Counted from the stretch's first letter, positions 1 through 8,844 are shown. The stretch: DNA of 23,407 bases from DATGMS01 sp040905145 (GCA_040905145.1 JBBDSC010000177.1:1-23407), one strand, 5' to 3'. Program-made: numbers and translations. Notes: a model not told the origin generated them from the letters alone.

Positions 1-2
1 CT

Positions 3-1853
3 GCCTGGTTAATGTCCTTGCACCTTTTCTTTGCCTATTTTAAACTTGATACGCGTAAGAAGGCTTCCGAAGCGGTACGCAAGCTTCTTTCACTCCAGCC
101 ATCACGTGCCAGGGTGCTTCGTGGAGAACAAACTATGGATGTGCTTACCAATGAGGTAGCCATCGGAGAAGTGGTTGAGGTGCGCCCGGGAGAAAGGCTC
201 CCCCTTGATGGTGTAGTTATCGAGGGCATAGCCAGTGTAGATGAATCCAGTTTTACAGGAGAATCAGTTCCCGTTACCAAGGAACCGGGAGCTAAAGTTA
301 TTGGTGGTACACTAAACTTGGATGGTGCCCTTCAGGTTCATGTTACCAAAGTTGGTGAAGATAGCTTCCTAAGCCAGATTGTCCGGCTGATGAGCCAGAT
401 TGCCGAACGAAAGCCCCCGATTGAGCTTCTCGCTGACCGTTTAATGAACTATTATGGCCCCGTAGTTTTTATCATAGCCGGGTTGGCATTCACTGGCTGG
501 GCACTTTTTACGGGTGACTTCACACAAGCTACCTTAGTACTTCTCACAACTATCATTATGGGTTATCCCTGTGCTTTGGGCATTACTACGCCTATGCTCG
601 CAGCCATTGCAGGTGGTAAGGGAATCTCCATTGGGCTTTTAGTAAAGGCAAGTGAAGTATTTTATGGACTTTCCATAGTAAACACGATTGTATTTGATAA
701 AACGGGTACACTTACTTATGGCCGGCCAACGGTTACCGATGTAGAAACTTTTGGTACTGGTCAGGCCGATGTACTGGCATTGGCGGCAGCAGTAGAGAGC
801 AGGTCTGAGCATCCTTTAGGACAAGCTATCAACTTTTTTGCACAACGTGAAGGAGCGAGAAAAATTGAGGCAAAAGGTTTTCGGGCTACACCGGGTAAAG
901 GTGTTACGGCAAGTGTTGAAGGAATGGAAGTATTAGTGGGGAAGCCCTCATTTGTGGAAGAGAGCGGAATAAATTTCTCTTCTGAAGTCCGGTCAAAAAT
1001 AAATTCGCTAAGTATTCAGGGGAAAACGGTAGTTGTGTTGGTACATAGCGGAGAAGTAGCAGGATTAATTGCTCTTCAGGATACCCCACGCCGTGGTGCG
1101 GAGCATGTCATTGGCAAACTTCGGCAACGGCATATAAAAACAGTTATGCTCACGGGAGATGCCAAGCCAGTAGCCGAAGCAATTGGAAAGTCACTTGGCT
1201 TTGATGAAGTCAGGTCGGAACTGCTTCCGGCAAATAAAGTGACGGCCATTGAATCACTACAGTCCCAGGGACGAAAAGTTGCTATGGTTGGGGATGGAAT
1301 CAATGATGCACCTGCCCTGGCACAGTCTGATGTGGGGATTGCCATTGGTGCAGGAACCGATGTAGCCATTGAATCGGCTGGCGTGATCCTGATCGGGGAC
1401 AGACTGGAAGATGTACTTAATGCCCTGGTCTTGGGTAAAGCAAGCTATCGTACAATGACAGGCAATGTTTTAGTGGCAGTATTGTTTAATATAGTGGGAA
1501 TGGCACTTGCCGCAATAGGTTTCATTACTCCGATGCTTGCCATAACGGTAATGGTAATAAGCATTTTTGCCATACTGCTCAACACGCTTCGCATCCGCAA
1601 CATTAATCTTGAACGGGCAGAGGATGAGAAAATAGGTTCACTCGCTGAGGTAGAGTTTAGCGTACCCAATATGGTGTGCGAAGGCTGTGCGGGAAAAATC
1701 TCTGCTACTTTAAAAGAGCTTCCCGGCGTACAGGAAGTGAAGCCTAAAGTATTTCGAAAGCATGTTTATGTGAGCTATGAGCCTGCTAAAGTAAAGGAAC
1801 AACAGCTTAAGGATGCATTGGAAGCATCAGGGTTCACAGCAATTGAGGTATAA
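3..1853 (+). CDS. P1B-type heavy-metal ATPase with YPC motif and C-terminal HMA domain (5' partial)
   Basis: ATP-driven inner-membrane metal pump, cut by the window start; the frame is open to base 3, so the ATG at 12 is probably internal. Numbering from that ATG: actuator motif TGES at 82-85, GYPCALG at 184-190, phosphorylation motif DKTGTLT at 229-235, the SEHPLG nucleotide-binding motif, and GDGINDAPAL in the hinge. The last 68 residues are an HMA domain with CEGC at 556-559. HMA domains usually sit at the N terminus in this family, so the C-terminal position is odd, although another could lie upstream of the window. The transmembrane metal motif is YPC rather than CPC, and FN replaces the Cu-type YN in the later membrane segments. 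The substrate therefore cannot be assumed to be Cu+. It is 32 bp upstream of the HMA lipoprotein gene and probably cotranscribed with it. Confidence 0.9.
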   Translation, partial: AWLMSLHLFFAYFKLDTRKKASEAVRKLLSLQPSRARVLRGEQTMDVLTNEVAIGEVVEVRPGERLPLDGVVIEGIASVDESSFTGESVPVTKEPGAKVIGGTLNLDGALQVHVTKVGEDSFLSQIVRLMSQIAERKPPIELLADRLMNYYGPVVFIIAGLAFTGWALFTGDFTQATLVLLTTIIMGYPCALGITTPMLAAIAGGKGISIGLLVKASEVFYGLSIVNTIVFDKTGTLTYGRPTVTDVETFGTGQADVLALAAAVESRSEHPLGQAINFFAQREGARKIEAKGFRATPGKGVTASVEGMEVLVGKPSFVEESGINFSSEVRSKINSLSIQGKTVVVLVHSGEVAGLIALQDTPRRGAEHVIGKLRQRHIKTVMLTGDAKPVAEAIGKSLGFDEVRSELLPANKVTAIESLQSQGRKVAMVGDGINDAPALAQSDVGIAIGAGTDVAIESAGVILIGDRLEDVLNALVLGKASYRTMTGNVLVAVLFNIVGMALAAIGFITPMLAITVMVISIFAILLNTLRIRNINLERAEDEKIGSLAEVEFSVPNMVCEGCAGKISATLKELPGVQEVKPKVFRKHVYVSYEPAKVKEQQLKDALEASGFTAIEV

Positions 1854-1885
1854 TAAAAGTTAGTATAATAATAACCAAAAATAGA

Positions 1886-2272
1886 ATGAAAAGGGAAATT
1901 ACTTTAAAGTTGGGCAGTTTTCTTAAAAAATGTAGCATAGGATCAAGTATCATAGCTTCCTTATTTTTAATAAGTATTGCCTTACAGGCTTGTGCACAGG
2001 AGCAAAAGGGGGAAGGACAACATCAAGAGACCGTTTCAAACCAGGTCCTTTCAACATTTACCGTTCCCATTGAAGGAATGTCCTGTGGGGCATGTGTCTC
2101 GAATATAAAAAAGAAGGTAAGGTCTATGGAGGGTATAACCGAAGTAGAAGTCAGTCTGGAACACCGGGAGGCTATAGTTACCTATGCTGATGCAAAAGTT
2201 TCCCCGGAACAGGTTCGGCAAGCTATCAACGAACTTGGTTATAAAGCAGGAAAACCTGAAATAAAGAAATAA
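1886..2272 (+). CDS. HMA-domain lipoprotein, MerP-like periplasmic metal-binding protein
   Basis: Small exported metal-binding protein of 128 residues. A basic N terminus and hydrophobic segment lead to a lipobox LQAC (Cys36), so it is probably lipid-anchored and faces the periplasm. The rest is one HMA fold with GMSCGAC (Cys67 and Cys70) and the usual ending with GYKAG. By analogy with MerP it would capture a soft metal ion and pass it to a membrane partner; that is inference. Its stop codon overlaps the start of the CcdA-like gene by one base (TAATG), which points to translational coupling. It follows the YPC ATPase directly, so the three genes look like one transport unit. Confidence 0.85.
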   Translation: MKREITLKLGSFLKKCSIGSSIIASLFLISIALQACAQEQKGEGQHQETVSNQVLSTFTVPIEGMSCGACVSNIKKKVRSMEGITEVEVSLEHREAIVTYADAKVSPEQVRQAINELGYKAGKPEIKK

Positions 2273-2961
2273 TGACGCTCGAAGAATTCTTTCGCAATTT
2301 TGGCTCAGGGTTTTCCGAAGGCTCGATAGCAACTATGGGAATAGCCCTTCTGGCTGGCATCGTGGCAAGCGGCGTTTGCCCTTGTACCCTTCCGGTAGGC
2401 TTGGGTATGGCTGGCCTGGTAAGCAGTAATTCGCATGGTAAAACTAAGCTTAGGGGATTTTGGATTGCCACAGCTTTTTTTGCAGGTATTGTTGTTAACC
2501 TAACGCTTTTAGGTGCTTTAGCTGGCAGATTAGGCATGATATTGACAGAATCTTTTGGCCGTTACTGGGCATTGGCTATGGCTCTTTTTTCACTGCTGGC
2601 GGCTATTTTTGCCTTTTATGGGCCAAATTTGAAGATCAATAAACTGGCAGCAATGCGAAAGCCTGGCATCAGCGGTGCTTTTATTTATGGATTTATTTTT
2701 AGCTTAGGCACATCTGCCGCCCCTCTCCTGCTTTTGCTTGCAGTTGCTGCAGCTCAGTCCAGTCCCTTAAATGGATTGTTACTTGCTTTTGCTTTCGGAT
2801 TGGGCAGGGGATTGCCATTTTTAATTGTTGGTGTTTTTGCCGGTGCCATATCACGCTTGGCACAATTGACATGGTTAAAGCGTTCCATTCAGGTTATCAG
2901 CGGAGGTGCATTGCTTTTCGTTAGTTTTTATTATGCGAATGTTTTTGTGGACTTAATGTAG
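2272..2961 (+). CDS. CcdA/DsbD-fold membrane protein with CPC motif, putative metal transporter
   Basis: A 229-residue protein with about six hydrophobic segments, of the CcdA (cytochrome c biogenesis transmembrane) fold. The first membrane segment carries GVCPCTLPVGLG (CPC at 36-38). Classical CcdA proteins use one cysteine in the first segment and one in the fourth for thiol transfer. Here the matching later segment reads SLGTSAAPLLLL with no cysteine, so disulfide shuttling looks unlikely. A vicinal CPC beside a periplasmic HMA lipoprotein instead resembles the MerT/MerP arrangement and CcdA-like mercury transporters. Its start overlaps the preceding stop codon. Direction of transport and metal are not determined by the sequence. 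Confidence 0.8.
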   Translation: MTLEEFFRNFGSGFSEGSIATMGIALLAGIVASGVCPCTLPVGLGMAGLVSSNSHGKTKLRGFWIATAFFAGIVVNLTLLGALAGRLGMILTESFGRYWALAMALFSLLAAIFAFYGPNLKINKLAAMRKPGISGAFIYGFIFSLGTSAAPLLLLLAVAAAQSSPLNGLLLAFAFGLGRGLPFLIVGVFAGAISRLAQLTWLKRSIQVISGGALLFVSFYYANVFVDLM

Positions 2962-3015
2962 CTAATAACTTATGGCACAGATTAGATTAAGAAAAAGTGA
3001 ATATCCAATATAAAT

Positions 3016-3144
3016 TTAATATTTCTTCCTATAGCAATACCCCGCCAGTTGGGTACTCATCACTTTAACTACCATTGCCTTAAATAAAAAAGGTGACGGT
3101 ACAATCGCGTTGTTGAAACGCTGCTGTTCCAATGCGTTTGTCAT
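3016..3144 (-). CDS. Possible 42-residue small protein or gene remnant
   Basis: A minus-strand frame beginning MTNALEQQRFNNAIVPSPF and ending in the basic tail YCYRKKY before a TAA stop. The base composition is richer in GC than the AT-rich flanks, which is why it stands out. No family is recognised and no ribosome-binding site is clear. It could be a true small protein, a remnant of a mobile-element or transposase-type gene, or chance. Confidence 0.25.
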   Translation of the reverse strand: MTNALEQQRFNNAIVPSPFLFKAMVVKVMSTQLAGYCYRKKY

Positions 3145-3248
3145 ATGTCTAAATTTCATTAAGGCCAACAATCTAAATTAAGTCTCAATTAAATCAATTT
3201 GGATTTTAGATGTAATAAAATTAATCCCATACTTCTTGCTATGCAACG

Positions 3249-3278
3249 TTGTATTTGAAAGCCAATTCCTTACCTTGG
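3249..3278 (+). promoter_or_regulatory. Bacteroidota-type promoter for the His-rich protein, near-leaderless
   Basis: TTG at 3249-3251, a 19-bp spacer, then TACCTTGG at 3271-3278, one mismatch from TAnnTTTG. The ATG follows only seven bases after the -7 element, so the transcript would have almost no 5' leader. Confidence 0.4.
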
Positions 3279-3285
3279 CATCCGG

Positions 3286-3720
3286 ATGAATAAAAAAACC
3301 TATATATTAAGTTTTTTACTGCTGGCATATTCAGTAATGCTGGCGCACGCTTTCATTCCGCACCAACACCAAGAGAACCTCTCTGAAACCGAACATCATC
3401 ACGAGCAAGGCCAACCACACCATCATCCGGAAAACGGAGATGATAAGGATAATGATTCAAAGTTTCCTTTATTCCATGTTCACCATTCAGGCAATGGAAC
3501 TACTGAGGAATATATAAGCCATTCTGCAAATAACTGTTTTGTAAAAATCAACAAAAGCAGTTTGCTGATTCCCACTCTCAATATTGTTATTTTTAATGGT
3601 ACAGAAGTCCCTAAGCTCAGGCACCCTGACTTTTTAGGGCTTTTGGTTTTATCCGATCAATTTCAATCTTCCATTACCCTCAGGGGTCCCCCTCCTGCTT
3701 TTATTATAAGCAAGGCTTAA
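3286..3720 (+). CDS. His-rich exported protein, putative metal-binding, unknown family
   Basis: A 144-residue protein. The first 22 residues are a clear signal peptide ending in MLAHA. Roughly residues 25-68 are packed with histidine and acidic residues (HQHQ, HHHEQ, HHHPEN, FHVHH), which is what a periplasmic metal sponge would look like. The C-terminal half has a single cysteine and ends with a Pro-rich LRGPPPAF segment, loosely like the PP end of the HYC_CC_PP proteins further along the window. It stands alone between two regulatory-looking regions. Metal binding is inferred from composition and neighbours only. Confidence 0.7.
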   Translation: MNKKTYILSFLLLAYSVMLAHAFIPHQHQENLSETEHHHEQGQPHHHPENGDDKDNDSKFPLFHVHHSGNGTTEEYISHSANNCFVKINKSSLLIPTLNIVIFNGTEVPKLRHPDFLGLLVLSDQFQSSITLRGPPPAFIISKA

Positions 3721-3750
3721 CCTTCAATTTACCCATTACCTAAAATCCGC

Positions 3751-3845
3751 AAGTCATCGCATGACTTGAAGGAAACCAGTAAGTTATAAAATTTATTCAG
3801 ATGAGTCATTCGATGACTATACCACATGGTTTTTTTATGTGATAT
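3751..3845. promoter_or_regulatory. Cluster of dyad-symmetric sites, possible operators
   Basis: Two near-identical dyads lie here. AAGTCAT-cgc-ATGACTT is at 3751-3767 and AGTCAT-tcg-ATGACT at 3804-3818. Their centres are 52 bp apart, about five helical turns, so they would face the same side of the DNA. A third imperfect dyad, ATACCACAT (3819-3827) against ATGTGATAT (3837-3845), follows at once. The layout suggests paired binding of a dimeric regulator upstream of the lipoprotein gene at 3958. No T-tract follows, so these are not simple terminators. Confidence 0.4.
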
Positions 3846-3887
3846 AAAATTCCCTTTGGATTTTAGGCATGGATAATCTAATAAATC

Positions 3888-3939
3888 ATATTAACCTCAC
3901 ATGAGGAATGTATGGTCATACCCGCATTTTATCTCTTTC
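3888..3939 (+). promoter_or_regulatory. Weak copy of the window's metal-regulon promoter element
   Basis: ATATTAACCT at 3888-3897 matches the left part of the element upstream of copA exactly (10374-10383). GGAATGTATGG about ten bases on resembles its right part with a one-base shift. A poor -7-like TATCTCTTTC lies at 3930-3939. A further short dyad, GTATG-gt-CATAC, occupies 3910-3921. This is a weaker match than the three main copies and may be decayed. Confidence 0.3.
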
Positions 3940-3957
3940 AATCAAAACATTATAACA

Positions 3958-4176
3958 ATGAAAAGAATATTCATTTCCCTGATCTTAGTAATGGCTTTTA
4001 CTTTTGGATGTACCAAAAAAAAGGCCGAAAGCAATGAACACACACATGAAGACGGCACCACTCATGAAGACCATGCTCCTGATGTCCCAATAGAGCAGGA
4101 AGAATTTGAAGTGGGGGAAGATACCACTGCCAAGGAAAGCCACAGCCACGGCGAAGACGGTGATCATCAACATTAA
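3958..4176 (+). CDS. Small His/Glu-rich lipoprotein
   Basis: A 72-residue protein starting MKRIFISLILVMAFTFGC. I chose this ATG over the in-frame one at 3901 because it places a normal lipoprotein signal and lipobox (TFGC) at the N terminus; the longer version would bury it. The mature part has no fold that I recognise. It is a low-complexity run of His, Glu and Asp (HTHEDGTTHEDH, ending HSHGEDGDHQH), suited to weak binding of divalent metal at the membrane surface. It precedes the RND adaptor operon by 236 bp. Function is inferred from composition and location. Confidence 0.7.
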   Translation: MKRIFISLILVMAFTFGCTKKKAESNEHTHEDGTTHEDHAPDVPIEQEEFEVGEDTTAKESHSHGEDGDHQH

Positions 4177-4247
4177 AGCATTATTGATTGTCCATTTGAA
4201 GGGATTAAACTTCTTGGGGAATTGGGGTCTGGAGTAGGCGAATAAAT

Positions 4248-4292
4248 GAACCGGGAAAATGACGAAAAAAACCTTTTTCATTTTCCCGGTTC
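4248..4292. repeat. Perfect 15-bp inverted repeat (hairpin)
   Basis: GAACCGGGAAAATGA at 4248-4262 is exactly complementary in reverse to 4278-4292, with a 15-base loop that can pair further (AAAA against TTTT). It lies between the small lipoprotein and the RND operon. There is no U-tract after the stem, so it may be an RNA-stabilising hairpin or a weak terminator rather than a canonical one. Confidence 0.6.
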
Positions 4293-4412
4293 GCCGATCC
4301 ACCATTGCCACATTCCCTCATGAGAGGTGATTGCCACAAAACATGTCTTGATCTTTTTTTCGGGAGATGTAAAGTTTTGTGTCTAATGTCTTGGATCTAA
4401 CCTTATATACAC

Positions 4413-5906
4413 ATGAAATATATATCATTTATCCTGCTATGCCCAATGCTTTTGCTCTTTGGCTGTAATACGCAGCAGAAAGAAGGACCTACTTTGGTAG
4501 AGGGATTATTGCCTTTATCTTATACTATTTATACAGATAAAACAGAGCTTTTTGTGGAGTTTCCTCCCTTGATAACCGGGGATACCATTAGGTTTGCGGC
4601 CCACCTTACTGAACTTGGCAATTTTAAACCTGTTACAGAGGGCGCGCTTACCGTGAGCCTGATCAAAAGCGGAAAAGGCATCAGGAGCACGGTGGAGGGG
4701 CCTACTTCACCCGGTATTTTCCGTCCCGGACTGCTACCCAAGGAAGCAGGTGTTTACCAGTTGGTATTTGAACTCAATTCCTCCATCCTTAAAGACAGAA
4801 TTGTGATCAATAATGTAACTGTATATACGGATGAAGCCACTGCCTTGGCCAGTCAGGAAGAAGTACTGCCCGGAGATGAAATCACTTTTCTCAAAGAACA
4901 GGCCTGGAATACCGATTTTGCCAACATGTCTGTAATAGCACGGCCCTTCAGCAACATCCTTAAAACCTCCGGTGAAATCCTGGCAGCGCAGGGAGATGAG
5001 ACGGTACTTTCTGCCAGAACAAACGGTATTGTTTTTTTCCGGGGCAATAACCTATTGCCAGGAACACCGGTCAGTCAAGGAGAAACGTTGTTTTCCATTT
5101 CAGGAAGTGGCCTGGCGAACGGAAACATTGAAACACAATTTCAGGAGGCCAGGCTTAATTTTGAAACCAGCAAGAGTGATTATGAGCGGGCACAGGAATT
5201 GGTGCAGGACCAAATCATTTCCGAAAGGGCGTTTCAGGAAAGGCAGTTAAGATTTCAGCAGGCGCAGACAGTTTACAATAACTTGAGGCAAAATTATGCT
5301 TCCGGAGGTCAGAAAGTAAGCGCTCCCACAAATGGATTTATCAAAAATGTTCTTGTAAGGGAGGGCCAGTTTGTAGAGATTGGCCAGCCTCTTGCCGTGA
5401 TTTCCCAAAACCAAAGCTTAACCCTTAGAGCAGAAGTATCTCAGGGTAATTTTTCGGCATTGAAAAACATTCACACCGCTAACTTCAAAACCGCCTACGA
5501 CCATAAAATCTATAGCCTTGACAGCCTGAATGGAAAACTTATTTCATATGGAAAAAGCACTGTAGATAATGCCTATTTCACCCCGGTTTATTTTGAAATC
5601 GATAATGTGGGGGAACTCATTCCCGGCTCTTTTGTCGAGGTCTTCCTTAAGACGAATCCTATAGATAGCGCTTTAGTAATCCCAACATCCGCGCTGATGG
5701 AAGAACAAGGCATCTACTATGTTTACGTGCAAACCGGAGGGGAATCTTTTGAGAAAAGAGAAGTGGAACTGGGTGCCAATGACGGCCAAAGGGTACAGAT
5801 TCTCTCAGGAGTGCAGGAAGGCGAAAGGATAGTAACAGAAGGTGCCTATGACATTAAATTATCTTCTATGTCAGGGGAGTTACCAGCTCATGGTCATGAG
5901 CATTAA
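4413..5906 (+). CDS. RND efflux periplasmic adaptor (CusB/CzcB-like lipoprotein)
   Basis: A 497-residue membrane-fusion protein that would link the inner-membrane pump to the TolC-like channel. It has a lipobox LLFGC (Cys18). An extra N-terminal beta-rich domain of about 120 residues follows (residues 25-145, with TKSEL-like TDKTELFVEFPPL), as seen in some Bacteroidota metal adaptors. Next come the lipoyl/barrel-sandwich halves, split by an alpha-helical hairpin at about residues 238-295 rich in Gln/Glu/Arg (coiled-coil type). The membrane-proximal domain ends in VREGERIVTEGAYDIK-type sequence (here VQEGERIVTEGAYDIK). The last residues are HGHEH, a small metal-binding tail. It is the first gene of the adaptor-pump-channel operon. 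A possible faint promoter (TCGGGA, then TAACCTTA at 4398) precedes it. Confidence 0.92.
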   Translation: MKYISFILLCPMLLLFGCNTQQKEGPTLVEGLLPLSYTIYTDKTELFVEFPPLITGDTIRFAAHLTELGNFKPVTEGALTVSLIKSGKGIRSTVEGPTSPGIFRPGLLPKEAGVYQLVFELNSSILKDRIVINNVTVYTDEATALASQEEVLPGDEITFLKEQAWNTDFANMSVIARPFSNILKTSGEILAAQGDETVLSARTNGIVFFRGNNLLPGTPVSQGETLFSISGSGLANGNIETQFQEARLNFETSKSDYERAQELVQDQIISERAFQERQLRFQQAQTVYNNLRQNYASGGQKVSAPTNGFIKNVLVREGQFVEIGQPLAVISQNQSLTLRAEVSQGNFSALKNIHTANFKTAYDHKIYSLDSLNGKLISYGKSTVDNAYFTPVYFEIDNVGELIPGSFVEVFLKTNPIDSALVIPTSALMEEQGIYYVYVQTGGESFEKREVELGANDGQRVQILSGVQEGERIVTEGAYDIKLSSMSGELPAHGHEH

Positions 5907-5907
5907 T

Positions 5908-6007
5908 NNNNNNNNNNNNNNNNNNNNNNNNNNNNNNNNNNNNNNNNNNNNNNNNNNNNNNNNNNNNNNNNNNNNNNNNNNNNNNNNNNNNNNNNNNNNN
6001 NNNNNNN
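5908..6007. other. Assembly gap (100 N)
   Basis: Exactly 100 N, the conventional length for a gap of unknown size. It begins one base after the adaptor stop codon and hides the start codon and roughly the first 20 residues of the pump gene. Judged by the usual distance from the start to the VDVFPDL motif, the true gap could be shorter or longer than 100. Confidence 0.95.
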
Positions 6008-8844
6008 TGGTGGCCTTTTTGCTTTTAGCAGGAGGCACTTATACAGCTTCGGAAATGGAGGTGGATGTGTTTCCGGATCTTACGGCGCCTACTGTGGTGG
6101 TATTGACGGAATCGCACGGCATGGCACCGGAAGAAGTAGAGCGACTGGTAACTTTTCCCATCGAAACTACGGTAAATGGTGCTACAGATGTGCGCAGGGT
6201 ACGCTCCTCCTCCTCTGCGGGTATTTCCATTGTTTGGGTAGAGTTTGAATGGGGGACGGACATTTTTAAAGCCCGGCAGATCGTTAGCGAGCGGCTGATT
6301 ACTGTGGCGGAGAAGTTACCGGTAGGAATAGGTACTCCTACCCTGGCCCCGCAATCTTCCATTATGGGTGAAATATTACTGCTGAGCATTACAGCCGACA
6401 GCATAAATAATATGGATCTCAGGACCTTGGCCGACTGGAATATCAGGCCCCGTCTGCTGGCAATCGCAGGGGTATCGCAGGTAGTGGTGATCGGCGGGGA
6501 ATTTAAGCAGTACCAGATTTTAATTAATCCCGGAAAGATGAAATATTACGGGATTAGCCTGAATGAGATTATTACTGCCGGAGAAGAAGCCAACGAAAAT
6601 GCATCGGGTGGCTTTATGAATGAGTATGGCAATGAATACATTATCCGGGGCATAGGCAGAACGAGCGATATAACGGCCATGGGCAATACTGTGATAAAAG
6701 TAGTAGATGGTTTTCCGGTAAAAATTAGTGACGTTGCTAATATTAAAATAGGGGCAGCGCCCAAGATTGGAGACGGATCACTTAAAGGAGAGCCTGCAGT
6801 GATTATGACGGTGATGAAGCAGCCGAACACAAATACAGTAGAACTTACCGGCCAGATTGAAGAGGCTATTGCAGAACTGGGCAATACTTTACCAGCTGAT
6901 ATCAGGATCAATACCAAAATTTTCCGCCAGGCAGACTTTATCAATGCGTCCATAGACAATGTGCAGTCGGCATTGCTGGAAGGATCTGTTTTCGTGGTAG
7001 TTATCCTGTTTCTGTTCCTGATGAATTACCGGACCACCCTTATTTCCTTACTGGCCATCCCGCTTTCTTTATTGGTAGCTGTGATCGCATTAAAATGGCT
7101 CGGCTTTACCATCAATACCATGAGCCTGGGCGGCATGGCCATTGCCATTGGTTCCCTAGTGGATGATGCCATTATTGATGTGGAAAATGTTTTCAAACGC
7201 CTAAAAGAAAATGCCCGGAAAAGCCCCGAGAATAAACAGAATCCAATAATTGTAGTGTATGAGGCTTCCAAAGAGATCAGATCTTCTATTCTAAATGCCA
7301 CCCTGATCATTATTGTCGCTTTCATTCCACTGTTTTTCCTTAGCGGGCTGGAAGGAAGGATGCTAAAGCCCTTGGGCATCTCCTTTATTGTTTCCCTGTT
7401 TGCCTCCCTCACTGTAGCCGTTACGGTTACCCCTGTACTTTGCAGCTTTATGCTGACCAATGAGAAAATGTTGTTAAAACAGGCAGAAGGAAGCTTGGTG
7501 GAACGGAAACTACGGCATTACTACGGCCGGTGGCTCGAAAAAGCCATGCACGCCAAAAAACTGATATTGGGCGTGGCCTTTGGGCTGTTTATAATTGCTG
7601 CTGTTTTAATATCCGGCCTTGGCAGAAGNNNNNNNNNNNNNNNNNNNNNNNNNNNNNNNNNNNNNNNNNNNNNNNNNNNNNNNNNNNNNNNNNNNNNNNN
7701 NNNNNNNNNNNNNNNNNNNNNNNNNNNNCAGCCACTTGGCCACCGCATAGACCACATGCTCTCCGGGACCAGGGCCAATATTGCCATCAAGCTTTTCGGA
7801 ACAGATTTGGGCAAGATGTTTTCCCTTTCCAATCAGGTGAAAGAAACGATCACCGGCATTGAGGGACTGGTGGATGTAAGCGTGGAACAACAGGTAGAGA
7901 TCCCACAGGTACAGATCAGGGCCAACCGGGAAATGCTGGCGAAGTATGGCATTACAGTAGGTGAATTTACGGAGGTTGTTGATGTGGCCTTTGCGGGGGA
8001 GAAAGTATCTGAAGTGTATGTAGGCGCCAGAAGTTTTGACCTGGTATTGCGCTATGATGAGGAAAGCAGGGGAAATATCGCAAAGATAAAAAATGCTTTC
8101 ATTGACACACATGATGGAGCAAAGATCCCGCTGTATTATGTTGCGGATATTGTCTCTACCAGTGGCCCGAATACGATCAACAGGGAAAATGTACAGCGGA
8201 AAGTGGTAGTTTCAGCCAATGTTGCAGGAAGGGACTTAAGAAGTGTTGTGAACGAAATCAAGGAAAGGGTAGGACAAACTATAACACTTCCGGAGAACTA
8301 TCGCATCGAATATGGAGGTCAGTTTGAAAGTGAGGCCGCTGCCTCAAAAACCCTGCTGTTTACTTCAATGATTGCTATCCTGGTTATATTCTTGCTTCTA
8401 TACCAGGAATTCAAAGATGCAAAAGTAGCTGGAATTATTTTATTGAATCTGCCTTTGGCATTGATCGGTGGCGTTTTGGCCATTTATTTTACCTCTGGTA
8501 TTATCAGCATCCCATCCATCATAGGCTTTATTACCTTGTTTGGTATAGCTACCCGAAACGGCATATTACTGGTTTCCAATTATCAGTCCCTCCGGGAAAA
8601 AGGAACACCATTGTATGAATCAGTTACCCACGGTTCATTGGACAGGTTAAATCCAATTTTAATGACCGCCCTGACAGCTGCTTTGGCCCTCATCCCACTT
8701 GCCCTGGCAGGTGATGAACCAGGCAATGAAATTCAAAGTCCGATGGCTATTGTAATCTTGGGCGGCCTGCTCAGTGCCACGCTGTTAAATATATTTGTTG
8801 TTCCTATCGTGTATTTGCTACTAAATAGAAATGAAAAATATTGA
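6008..8844 (+). CDS. HME-RND efflux pump (CusA/CzcA family), start and middle lost in gaps
   Basis: Proton-driven inner-membrane pump of the heavy-metal RND class. After the gap it resumes near the end of the first membrane helix, then EVDVFPDLTAPTVVV and the porter domain. The fourth membrane helix region has GSLVDDAIIDVENVFKRL, holding the acidic proton-relay residues, and QPLGHRIDHMLSGTRANIAIK marks the re-entry after the second gap. The C-terminal helix bundle ends in NIFVVPIVYLLLNR. Intact relatives have about 90-105 residues between the GLGR before the second gap and the QP after it, so 100 N underestimates the missing DNA (about 300 bp expected). The sequence class differs from typical Cu/Ag pumps (GGMAIAIGSLVDD, not MVDAA), so the metal is uncertain. 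It is followed by the TolC-like gene. Confidence 0.92.
7629..7728. other. Assembly gap (100 N) inside the RND pump gene
   Basis: Exactly 100 N. The reading frame happens to be the same on both sides, but family comparison from memory suggests that about 300 bp (roughly 100 codons) are really absent, so the through-frame is not evidence of the gap's true size. Confidence 0.95.

Larger units (their letters stand above)
2962..3285. other. 324-bp gene-poor region between the CcdA-like gene and the His-rich protein gene
   Basis: No convincing + strand gene. It contains one short minus-strand reading frame (3016-3144, listed separately) with a plausible coding feel, an AT-rich stretch at about 3150-3240, and at its right end a Bacteroidota-type promoter for the next gene. 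No clear intrinsic terminator for the preceding operon was seen. Confidence 0.6.

Noticed and set aside
2272..2961. CcdA-like protein as a cytochrome c maturation thiol-redox protein
   Set aside because: The second redox cysteine site is missing and the neighbours are metal-binding HMA and ATPase genes.
4248..4292. Perfect inverted repeat as a standard intrinsic terminator
   Set aside because: The stem is not followed by a T-tract on either strand, so it is reported only as a hairpin.
5842..8844. A single open frame spanning the end of the adaptor gene, both N runs and the pump
   Set aside because: N runs are read as X without stops, and the ATG at 5842 lies inside the adaptor gene in another frame. 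The real pump start is hidden in the first gap.
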